From positions 62,001 to 126,000 of the forward strand of contig SIAD01000005.1 of assembly GCA_009691915.1 (NCBI GenBank): a DNA stretch of 64,000 bases, written 5' to 3'. Source of the DNA: Phycisphaerales bacterium. GTDB lineage: Bacteria; Planctomycetota; Phycisphaerae; Phycisphaerales; SM1A02. The stretch's first letter is position 1. Every line of letters begins with the position of its first letter. This document shows positions 54,503-62,086 of the stretch, one piece after another. The position numbers and the translations under genes are program-made. A model generated the notes under the pieces. The model made no database searches and was not told the DNA's origin. It saw only the letters and a program-made list of their open reading frames with translations.

Positions 54503-56107
54503 TTGGCATCGATAGGGCCATCGCTGCGACGGGACATCGGCCGCTGGGGGCTCGTCGCTTTGGGGATCTCCGGTGTCGTCGGCTCGGGATGGCTCTACGC
54601 GCCACTCGAGACGGCCAAGCACGCGGGACCGGCGGCGCTCATTGCGTGGATTGTGGGCGGTGCGCTGATGCTCATCATGGGGTTCTGCCTAGCTGAACTC
54701 GCGTGCGCCTATCCGCTCTCGGGTTCAGGGGCGCAGGTTGCGGCCGCGACCCACGGACGAGGGATGTCCCTCGTGAACATGTGGCTTCTGTATTTCTCCT
54801 ATGTGACGACCCCCTCGATTGAAGCCACCTCGATCGTCACCTACAGCGCCACCTACCTCCCGTGGCTCACCGTGGGGAAGGAGGCCAACCTGAGTCCTTC
54901 CGGCCAGGTCGTGACATTCCTCCTCGTCGGTGTGTTCACCGTGCTGAACTTCTTTGGAGTCCGTTGGTTCATCCGCATGAACAGCTGGATCACCTGGTGG
55001 AAGATCGCCATTCCGGCCGGGATCGCGGTCATCATCCTGACGACACGGTTCGAATCCACCAACATCGTTGATTCGCCCGGCGGATTCGCCCCCATGGGAG
55101 CGCAAGGGATCATCGCCGCACTCTCCTCCGGCGGGATTGTCTTCACCCTGTGCGGCTTCCGGATCATCGCGGATCTGGCGGCGGAGGCTCGCAATCCGGC
55201 CAAGGACATCCCCTTCGCTTTCCTCGCATCGACCGCGTTTGCGGTCGTGCTGTATCTCGTCGTGCAGGTCGCGTTTCTCGGGGCACTTGCTCCGGCCGAC
55301 TTTGCCGATGGCTGGAGCAACCTCAAGCTGCCCCAGGCCAACGCGCCATTCATTTCGATTCTCTTGATCGTCGGGCTGCCGGCCATGGCCAAACTGCTCT
55401 ACGCGGATGCGATTCTCTCGCCTGGAGGGTCGTGCCTCGCATACATCGCCAGCACCGGCCGCGTGGGATACGCCGCCGCCCAGCAGAACTTCGCCCCGAA
55501 GATATTTCTGGCGCTCAACCGGAGCGGCGTGCCGGTGATGTCACTACTTGTCTGCTGGGCCATCAGTGGCGTCATCACTTTCGCGTATCCGAGGTGGGAT
55601 CAGCTCGCGAACCTCAATGCCGCGGCGTACTTCCTGAGCGTTGTTACCGTTCCGGTGAGTGTTGCCGTCCTGCGGCGCGTCGATCCGCATGGCCCGCGCC
55701 CCTTCCGCGTCGCTGGAGGCACCGCGATGTGCGCCCTCGCATTCACCACGAATCTGCTGATCGTCTACTGGAGCGGGATCGGCTCGTTCGTCCCGCTTCT
55801 GGCCGCGCTTGCCATCATCGTTGCCGTCGCGGTCACGCTGGGCCGGATCCGCAAGCAAGCGCCGATTGCGCACAGTTGGCGGCCGCTCCTCTGGCTCCTT
55901 CCGATGGCGGCACTTCTGTGCGTGGTGGGCTGGTTCGGCAACAAGGACTTCGGTGGCGTAGGCGCACTCCCGGAACTCTGGGACACGGGGATCGTCGCGC
56001 TGGGCGCGCTCGCGCTCTTCTACATGGCGGTGAAGATGGCGAGCCCCGCCGACGAAGTCCATCGGCGTCTCGGCGAGCTGCGCTCACTCTGCAGGCGACG
56101 CGAGTGA
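54503..56107 (+). CDS. APC-family amino acid permease
   Basis: 534 aa from TTG 54503, which follows TAGCCT by 6 nt. About twelve hydrophobic segments. The first helix region (LVALGISGVVGSGWLYAPLETAK) has the GxxG substrate-binding pattern of the amino acid-polyamine-organocation superfamily, and ALSSGGIVFTLCGFRIIADLAAEARNPAKDIP is the typical TM6 and following loop. It probably imports or exchanges an amino acid or amine at the inner membrane; the substrate cannot be read. Confidence 0.9.
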   Translation: MASIGPSLRRDIGRWGLVALGISGVVGSGWLYAPLETAKHAGPAALIAWIVGGALMLIMGFCLAELACAYPLSGSGAQVAAATHGRGMSLVNMWLLYFSYVTTPSIEATSIVTYSATYLPWLTVGKEANLSPSGQVVTFLLVGVFTVLNFFGVRWFIRMNSWITWWKIAIPAGIAVIILTTRFESTNIVDSPGGFAPMGAQGIIAALSSGGIVFTLCGFRIIADLAAEARNPAKDIPFAFLASTAFAVVLYLVVQVAFLGALAPADFADGWSNLKLPQANAPFISILLIVGLPAMAKLLYADAILSPGGSCLAYIASTGRVGYAAAQQNFAPKIFLALNRSGVPVMSLLVCWAISGVITFAYPRWDQLANLNAAAYFLSVVTVPVSVAVLRRVDPHGPRPFRVAGGTAMCALAFTTNLLIVYWSGIGSFVPLLAALAIIVAVAVTLGRIRKQAPIAHSWRPLLWLLPMAALLCVVGWFGNKDFGGVGALPELWDTGIVALGALALFYMAVKMASPADEVHRRLGELRSLCRRRE

Positions 56108-56122
56108 CTGCGACGAGGTGAG

Positions 56123-56128
56123 TATCGT
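56123..56128 (+). promoter_or_regulatory. Putative -10 element (TATCGT) of the transglutaminase-esterase gene
   Basis: TATCGT ends 6 nt before the ATG at 56135. Confidence 0.5.
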
Positions 56129-56134
56129 GGGCTC

Positions 56135-58432
56135 ATGACAGTCACCGCAATCCGCATCGCGGCAATCGTCGCCTCGATTCTTGCCTCCACCACTGCGGAC
56201 GGCGGGCGCGATCTCGAGGCATCGCTTGATGCCGCGGGATCCAACCGCGCCCAGATTGAGCTAGCCATCAAGGAGTGTCCCGCGACGGAACACCCAGGGA
56301 TGCGTTGGCTCGTTGAGCACATGCCGGTTGAAGATCTCAAGACGCTCAACGCGAGATTCCTGCTGGACAATTGCACTCAGGCCTACACCGCCTGGCGCGC
56401 GGCCCCGTGGCACGATCAGGTCTCCGAGGGGCTCTTCTTCGATGCCATTCTTCCCTACGCCTGCATCGACGAGCCGCGCGATGAGTGGCGAACTCTCCTG
56501 CGCGAGAGATGCCTGAAGATCATCGACGGCGCACCCACGCCTGGCGCCGCGGCAGTGAAGCTCAATACGCAACTCTTTCCCCTTGTCGGCGTCAAGTACT
56601 CGACTCAGCGCAAGCGCGCCGATCAGACCCCGCGCGAGTCAATCGAGTCGGGACTCGCCTCATGCACCGGCCTGTCGATTCTGCTGATCGATGCCTGCCG
56701 CAGTGTGGGTATTCCGGCACGATTTGCCGGCATTCCGATGTGGACCGACGGGAGCGGGAATCACTCATGGGTAGAGATCTGGGATGGATCGTGGCACTTC
56801 ACGGGGGCGGCCGAGCCAAGTGGCGACGACCTAGACCGAGCCTGGTTCTCCGAGCGCGCCGCGACTGCACGCCGCGACGAGCCGATGCACGCGATCTACG
56901 CCGTGACTTGGAACGACTCGCCGCTGACCTTTCCACCGGCTTGGCGCGAGAGGGGCGATCCCGAGGACGGCCGAGTACGGGCAGTCAATGTCACGGAGCG
57001 CTATACCTCGAAGACCGTACAGGTCCCGCTAGGGATGTCGCCCCTGCGCATGCGCGTCATAACGCGAGCGGGGCGTGTGGCGCGGCCGGTCGCCATAGCG
57101 GACTCAACGGGTGCGGTCCTCTTCGAGGGGACATCGCGCGATGAGGGCTTTGACTCCAATGACCACCTGACGGCGATCCTCCCGATGGGGAGCGAAGTAA
57201 CCATCACAACGCCTGGTGCCATACCGACGAAGGTGATGATCGCCGCTGAAAACTCGCTGGTCGACCTCACCGTGCAGGGATCGTCCGAGGCCGTCGAGGC
57301 ACTAGGAAAGTTCCTGCGCTCCCACGCTCCGAGGGAAGTCCAGGGGCAGCCGTTCGCCACGGTGGCCTTGACACGCGAAGATGCGGCCGCGGCGGCCGAA
57401 CTTCTCTGGAAGCGCCTGATGAGCCTCGAGCGGGCGACGCGGGCGAAGGAACTCGAGTCCGGCGTGATCGAAGTGAGTGGTGTGAAGATGCCGATCTGGT
57501 TTGCGACCTACGGGAAGGAGCCGGACGGTGGCCACTCCCTCTTCATCTCGATGCATGGCGGCGGCGGTGCTCCGAAGGCCGTCAATGACCAGCAGTGGAA
57601 AAACCAGCAGAAGTTGTACGAGCCCGCGGAGGGGATCTATGTCGCCCCGCGTGCTCCCACCGACACCTGGAACCTCTGGCACCAGGGGCACATCGACCCG
57701 CTGTTTGACCGTCTCATCGAAGACATGGTGATTGTGCACGGGGTCAACCCAGATCGCGTCTACCTGATGGGTTACAGCGCCGGCGGCGATGGCGTCTATC
57801 AACTAGCGCCCCGGATGGCAGACAGATTCGCCGCAGTCGCCATGATGGCCGGGCACCCCAACGAGACGAGGCCCGACGGCCTGCGCAACCTCCCCTTTGC
57901 TCTTCATATAGGCGCAAACGATGCCCCATTTGATCGCAGCAAAGTTGCTCAGCACTGGAAGACGCTGCTCGCCGAACTCGCCGCCAAGGATCCAGGCGGA
58001 TACCCCCATGTCGTCGAGATCCACGACGGGAAGGCCCACTGGATGGACCGAGAAGACGCCGTTGCGATCCCTTGGATGGCGACCCACTCGCGCGCTGGCC
58101 GCCCCACTCGCATCGTCTGGCTTCAGGACGATGTCACACACGATCATTTCTATTGGCTTGCGGTCGGTACGCCGAAGGAGCGAACGCGAGTTGAGGTCTC
58201 GCGCGACGGTCAGAGGTTCACCGTCGATGCGCCTGCAGAAGTCGCAGGGATTCGATTGCTGCTGGACGACTCCATGTGCGACCTCGACAAGCCGGTCGAG
58301 ATTCGGCGTGGTTCGGCAGTTTTCAGCGGGACTCCGGTGCGGACGATTTCCGTCATCGAAAGGTCACTTGCCGAGCGCGCCGACCCCAAGTCCATTTCTT
58401 GCGCAGAATTGGCGGTTCCTGATGCTGATTGA
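56135..58432 (+). CDS. Exported transglutaminase-like/alpha-beta-hydrolase fusion
   Basis: 765 aa with a signal peptide (MTVTAIRIAAIVASILASTTA). A transglutaminase-like domain spans about 130-260: Cys177 in SGLASCTGLSILLIDACRSVG and His210 in GNHSWVEIWDGSWH. A linker of about 190 residues leads to an alpha/beta hydrolase domain with the oxyanion-loop region FISMHGGGGAP and Ser548 in YLMGYSAGGDGVYQL; His in IHDGKAHWMD is a candidate base. The second half recalls PHB-depolymerase-like esterases. Two hydrolases on one exported chain suggests degradation of a peptide-ester composite, which is inference. Confidence 0.85.
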   Translation: MTVTAIRIAAIVASILASTTADGGRDLEASLDAAGSNRAQIELAIKECPATEHPGMRWLVEHMPVEDLKTLNARFLLDNCTQAYTAWRAAPWHDQVSEGLFFDAILPYACIDEPRDEWRTLLRERCLKIIDGAPTPGAAAVKLNTQLFPLVGVKYSTQRKRADQTPRESIESGLASCTGLSILLIDACRSVGIPARFAGIPMWTDGSGNHSWVEIWDGSWHFTGAAEPSGDDLDRAWFSERAATARRDEPMHAIYAVTWNDSPLTFPPAWRERGDPEDGRVRAVNVTERYTSKTVQVPLGMSPLRMRVITRAGRVARPVAIADSTGAVLFEGTSRDEGFDSNDHLTAILPMGSEVTITTPGAIPTKVMIAAENSLVDLTVQGSSEAVEALGKFLRSHAPREVQGQPFATVALTREDAAAAAELLWKRLMSLERATRAKELESGVIEVSGVKMPIWFATYGKEPDGGHSLFISMHGGGGAPKAVNDQQWKNQQKLYEPAEGIYVAPRAPTDTWNLWHQGHIDPLFDRLIEDMVIVHGVNPDRVYLMGYSAGGDGVYQLAPRMADRFAAVAMMAGHPNETRPDGLRNLPFALHIGANDAPFDRSKVAQHWKTLLAELAAKDPGGYPHVVEIHDGKAHWMDREDAVAIPWMATHSRAGRPTRIVWLQDDVTHDHFYWLAVGTPKERTRVEVSRDGQRFTVDAPAEVAGIRLLLDDSMCDLDKPVEIRRGSAVFSGTPVRTISVIERSLAERADPKSISCAELAVPDAD

Positions 58433-58483
58433 GGCCGATAATGACAGTTGGTGTGAATCGGAACTAAATCCGATGGGGTTATT

Positions 58484-58502
58484 TTGACACAATCGCTTGA
58501 CA
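58484..58502 (+). promoter_or_regulatory. Duplicated TTGACA boxes upstream of the PEP-CTERM-like gene
   Basis: Two TTGACA hexamers start at 58484 and 58497, 13 bp apart, in a less GC-rich stretch. They match the -35 consensus perfectly, but no convincing -10 box is found 17 bp downstream (AGATTA/GATTAA only). Confidence 0.4.
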
Positions 58503-58578
58503 CTCAAGCAGAACGGTGCAGATTAACGGTTAGGAGTTCTCGGGAGCAAGGGTCGCGAGTCGGCGGTACCGACTGTGT

Positions 58579-58584
58579 TAGGTT
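58579..58584 (+). promoter_or_regulatory. Putative -10 element (TAGGTT) of the PEP-CTERM-like gene
   Basis: TAGGTT lies 27 nt before the ATG at 58612. The predicted leader carries a GGAGA Shine-Dalgarno at 58600-58604, so this gene is conventional rather than leaderless. Confidence 0.45.
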
Positions 58585-58611
58585 CGTGTCCCTTCCCTTG
58601 GAGACTCAATC

Positions 58612-59154
58612 ATGAAATCAGTTGTTCTTGGCGCGTCCCTCGCAGCCGTCGTTGCTTCGGCCGCTGTTGCCGATGTGACCTACTCGTTCGACCATGCGAC
58701 CTGGACCGGATTTAACTTCAGTGAGGCCTTCGCAGCTGGGTCGCTCGCCGGCACGCTCACTGGCGCGTCGATCAATGTGACGCTCGATGCCAGCGTGTCC
58801 TGGACCTACGCGGACGACCTCACGATCTATGTCGCCGGCACCCCGCTCGCAACGGGCGGCGCGCTCCAGTGCGGCGGATACTCCAGCTTGAGCGCTGGCC
58901 AGCGGTACTACTGGCCCAACGGCGGCTTTTCGGCCCCCGGCACAACCTCGATTGGAACCGTGAACTTTGCCACGGGCATCGACCTGACCGGCAGCGCAAT
59001 GAGCGTGTGGGTTGGCAACGGCTACGGAGCCCAAGGAACCTCCGGCACCTGGACTGGCTCGGTCACGCTGCACGGCGTGAACGCGGTGCCTGCCCCTGGC
59101 GCGATCGCGCTCTTGGGAGTCGCCGGACTTGTCTCTCGCCGTCGTCGCGCCTGA
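58612..59154 (+). CDS. Secreted protein with PEP-CTERM-like sorting tail
   Basis: 180 aa. Signal peptide MKSVVLGASLAAVVASAAVA. The mature part is rich in Gly, Ser, Thr and aromatic residues and poor in charge, probably an all-beta secreted domain. The end VPAPGAIALLGVAGL followed by SRRRRA is a VPxPG-type, PEP-CTERM-like signal: motif, hydrophobic helix and Arg cluster. Such tails are processed by exosortase/archaeosortase-like enzymes, none of which is encoded here. A clear Shine-Dalgarno and a strong terminator flank it, suggesting high independent expression. Confidence 0.85.
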   Translation: MKSVVLGASLAAVVASAAVADVTYSFDHATWTGFNFSEAFAAGSLAGTLTGASINVTLDASVSWTYADDLTIYVAGTPLATGGALQCGGYSSLSAGQRYYWPNGGFSAPGTTSIGTVNFATGIDLTGSAMSVWVGNGYGAQGTSGTWTGSVTLHGVNAVPAPGAIALLGVAGLVSRRRRA

Positions 59155-59187
59155 TCGTAGGCCGCGTCGGTTACACAGTCTTCAAGG

Positions 59188-59220
59188 AGCGGACGCCTTA
59201 TTGGCGTCCGCTTTTTTTTT
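59188..59220 (+). terminator. Rho-independent terminator of the PEP-CTERM-like gene
   Basis: A perfect 10-bp stem AGCGGACGCC / GGCGTCCGCT with a 5-nt loop, followed by nine T residues (59212-59220). The strongest intrinsic terminator in the window. Confidence 0.95.
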
Positions 59221-59272
59221 GTTCACAGCCTTTGCAACGACGGGTGTGGAAACAGGAGTGCCCGAATCGGCG

Positions 59273-60730
59273 CTATGCGCGCCGTGCGTCATGCGCTGCG
59301 ACCAGGTTCCGCCACGCAGACTCTTCGAACGCCCACTCATAGTTTCTCCAGCGACCGATCGACCCCGTGTTGATCGGCTTCCGAACCTGCTCATGGCTCA
59401 GCGTCAACACCATGCGCGTGTTTCGCTCGGGTTCAAGCGTCGCCTCGTCCATCGGTAGCCCTAGCCGGGCGAAGCAGCGCTGTGAGTGGCCACGCGGGTC
59501 CTCAACGAAGTTCTCGTAGACCATCGACTCGTGCGACAGGGACAGTTGTTCGAGAGCCATCGGAAGGATCGACCGATGCGCCGCTATCGCGCGACGGATC
59601 GACTCGATTGACCCGGTCCACCCCATCGACTGCGGGTGAAAATTTCCCAGAAGCATGCTGATGGCGTTGTCTCTGGGATCCCGGTCGATCGCGATGTACA
59701 CCGCCCCCGGCAGCACCAGGGCGACGAGCGGTAACCACCGCCAGACCTTGAGCGTCTTGTCGAATGTCCACGACGCGCCGTCACGGCAGAGGAACCGCGA
59801 GCCCTTCAGATAGGCCGCCTGCCACTGCGTCAACTGGGCCGAAGACACCGATGCGAGTTCTCCGGGCCACCGGCCCGACGCGACCGCCTCATCACCGAAG
59901 GCGCGAACTCCCTGATACTCGCCTATTCCACTGATCTGGGGATGCCGATCAAACATCTGCTCGATGAGAGTCGTGCCACTGCGCGGGAGGGCGACGACGA
60001 GCGCGATCCCAGTGACTTCGGGGGCGCGCCGCGGGCCGAGCCATCCTGGGTTCGCAAGGAGCCGCCGCTGCTCCTCAACCTGCTGCTCAAGCGCGCCGAT
60101 GTCGTACCGTGTTCCGGTGGACGCGTGGGTCTCTGCGGCCAGGTCGTACGCCTCGCGGTACTTCCCGTGAGCATCGAGCGTGCGGACCCCCTCGAAACCA
60201 GCAATCCGTCGGGCGTGGTTGGGGGCCGCACTCCTGAGCAGCACCTTGAAGTGTTCGACCGCAGCCATCGCGTCGCGCTGGCCAAGTCGACGACCGACAA
60301 ATATCTGTGCGCGGGCGTCCTGCTGCCAAGCCCCACCCGCTGCGATGAACTGGTCCAGCTCGTTCTGCCGGTTCGCCCGCGACAGGATGTCGGCCATCAC
60401 GATCGCGGCCTCTGTCCCCACCTGCCCTGTCGCTCCCTGCAGCGGCTTCAGTCTCGCCAGCGCGGCCTCGGTTCGTCCGATCCGGTGATCGATGATCGCC
60501 TGCTGCAGGAGAATTGCCGGCTCCTTCGGCAGCAGTCGCGCCGCCGTCGCGATCTCCTCGTGAGCCACCGAGAGGTGTCCGAGCGCAAACGCCGCGCGCG
60601 CACTCAAGTACCACCAGTTCCCGTTTCGCGGCTGCCGCTCCCGAAGGCCGCGCGCCAACTCCTCGGCGGCACCGTACTGCTGCCGCGCCATGAGCGCATC
60701 GAACTTTGCGGTGGAAGACTCGGTAGCCAT
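59273..60730 (-). CDS. TPR-sulfotransferase
   Basis: 485 aa. Residues 1-200 are TPR-like helical pairs (QYGAAEELARGLRERQPRNGNWWYLSARAAFALGH). The C-terminal half is a sulfotransferase fold with the 5'-phosphosulfate-binding loop VVALPRSGTTLIEQMFDRHP and a 3'-phosphate loop around AIDRDPRDNAISMLLGNF. The family transfers sulfate from PAPS to protein tyrosine or carbohydrate; the acceptor cannot be told. No signal peptide. Separated by 33 bp from the upstream cyclase-fold lipoprotein gene, with its own TAGACT element. Confidence 0.88.
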   Translation of the reverse strand: MATESSTAKFDALMARQQYGAAEELARGLRERQPRNGNWWYLSARAAFALGHLSVAHEEIATAARLLPKEPAILLQQAIIDHRIGRTEAALARLKPLQGATGQVGTEAAIVMADILSRANRQNELDQFIAAGGAWQQDARAQIFVGRRLGQRDAMAAVEHFKVLLRSAAPNHARRIAGFEGVRTLDAHGKYREAYDLAAETHASTGTRYDIGALEQQVEEQRRLLANPGWLGPRRAPEVTGIALVVALPRSGTTLIEQMFDRHPQISGIGEYQGVRAFGDEAVASGRWPGELASVSSAQLTQWQAAYLKGSRFLCRDGASWTFDKTLKVWRWLPLVALVLPGAVYIAIDRDPRDNAISMLLGNFHPQSMGWTGSIESIRRAIAAHRSILPMALEQLSLSHESMVYENFVEDPRGHSQRCFARLGLPMDEATLEPERNTRMVLTLSHEQVRKPINTGSIGRWRNYEWAFEESAWRNLVAAHDARRA

Positions 60731-60741
60731 CGAGGCTTGGG

Positions 60742-60747
60742 AGTCTA
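60742..60747 (-). promoter_or_regulatory. Putative -10 element (TAGACT) of the TPR-sulfotransferase gene
   Basis: TAGACT on the minus strand ends 11 nt before the ATG at 60730. Confidence 0.4.
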
Positions 60748-60763
60748 CGAAGCACGCCTCATC

Positions 60764-62086
60764 TCACGGGCTCGCTGACTCCCTGAGCAGAGGGCGCAGC
60801 GTCTGAAGCGTCAGCAGGCCGTACCCCGTGGCGTACGCCTTGCCATAACCGTAGAGCGGATAGTCAAACCAGCTGCCGTCTGGGTTCTGGTCGTGGATCA
60901 TCACTTCGGCGAGCCACCTCGCGAGCTCCATGCGCTCTGGTGATGGAGGGCACGCCGCCAGCACGCGGGCCGCGTAGAAGTGGCCGAAGTAGTAGTAGTA
61001 ACCGCTGTTTCGGTAGAACGCTTCATGCGGACGAACCCGTCCGCGACCGATCTCGATGTAATGGTGAGTGTCCCGAAGGTGCTCGACTCCGCGAAGAAGG
61101 GTCTCATGGGTCACGCCACCCGCACCGACTTCGAACAGCGCGAGATTGCACGCCTGCAGTCGGCCGCTCGACCCGCTCACCTTGTTGTAGTCGGCCCGCG
61201 GGGTCAACTCTGCGTAGGTTCCGTAGGCAAATGCCCCGGAGGGCAGCTGCAATCGCAGGACGGCGCGGGTTGCGTCTTCGACGGTGCCTGGCGTGACGGT
61301 GGCGCCTGCGGCGGTGCCTCGGCGTAGGGCGACAATCATCGCGGCCGTGTTGAAACTGGTCGACTGCTGGCCGCTGGGATGAAGCCCGGTGAAGTCGAAG
61401 TCGTAGTACCCCCACCCACCCTCGGTTCCCTGCTCACGCCTGACACGGACGAGTTCCGTCTGGAGGATTCCGCGCCAACGCTCATGGAGCGAGCCGAGCG
61501 ACTGGTCCGAGAGAACTGCCACCGCGAGTTCAATGATGTAGGTGTGCGCCCACACATCGTAAAAGGTCTTGCCCGACGCGCGGCCCGGGGTGGCTCGGCT
61601 CGCAAGCACCTCGAGACCTCTGTTCCGTGCGCGCCGACAACGGTCGTCCATGCGCGCCGGGTCCATCATGCCCCAGGTCACGAGAGCCGTCGTCGCTGTC
61701 TGAAACGCGCGATGGCTCGCCTGGGTGTCGAGATAGATCTCATAGCTGCGCTCGGTTGCAAAGGTGCCCCAGTTCCCATCGGCGCGCTGATTCGCGAGCG
61801 CCCACGCCACCCCTAGGTCATGGGCGAGTTCGATGGCGCGAGCAATGTCGGCGAGCGGAATGTCCGCCTTCGCGCTTGGTTCGATCTTCGGGAATGGCTG
61901 GGGATTGTGCCGCACTGTCGTGTGGGCCTCCGGCGGAAGTGCCGGCGGGGGTTCCACAATCAACGCGGACAACTGCGGGGGCGGTGATGAAGGCTCCGAC
62001 CCCCGCGGTGGCACCGCGCAAGATGCCAGCACCGCGACGCTGAGCGCGAGAAGGCCGCGCACTGATGCCCGAATGCCGTCAGGCAT
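60764..62086 (-). CDS. Lipoprotein with squalene-cyclase-like (alpha/alpha) fold
   Basis: 440 aa. The start (GLLALSVAVLASCAVPP) has a good lipobox, LASC, with Cys23 as the lipidated residue. A Pro-rich linker follows (to about 65). The rest shows repeated helical segments with QW-like motifs typical of prenyltransferase/squalene-hopene-cyclase barrels: NQRADGNWGTFA, QGTEGGWGYYDFDF, LPSGAFAYGTYAE and QNPDGSWFDYPLYGYGKAYATGYGLLTLQ. The DXDD acid motif of true cyclases is not seen, so a binding role or another enzyme activity is more likely. Overlaps the HlyD-like gene by 8 bp. Confidence 0.8.
   Translation of the reverse strand: MPDGIRASVRGLLALSVAVLASCAVPPRGSEPSSPPPQLSALIVEPPPALPPEAHTTVRHNPQPFPKIEPSAKADIPLADIARAIELAHDLGVAWALANQRADGNWGTFATERSYEIYLDTQASHRAFQTATTALVTWGMMDPARMDDRCRRARNRGLEVLASRATPGRASGKTFYDVWAHTYIIELAVAVLSDQSLGSLHERWRGILQTELVRVRREQGTEGGWGYYDFDFTGLHPSGQQSTSFNTAAMIVALRRGTAAGATVTPGTVEDATRAVLRLQLPSGAFAYGTYAELTPRADYNKVSGSSGRLQACNLALFEVGAGGVTHETLLRGVEHLRDTHHYIEIGRGRVRPHEAFYRNSGYYYYFGHFYAARVLAACPPSPERMELARWLAEVMIHDQNPDGSWFDYPLYGYGKAYATGYGLLTLQTLRPLLRESASP

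Noticed and set aside
60764-62086. True squalene-hopene cyclase
   Set aside because: The fold-type repeats are there, but the protein is shorter, carries a lipobox and lacks a visible DXDD motif.
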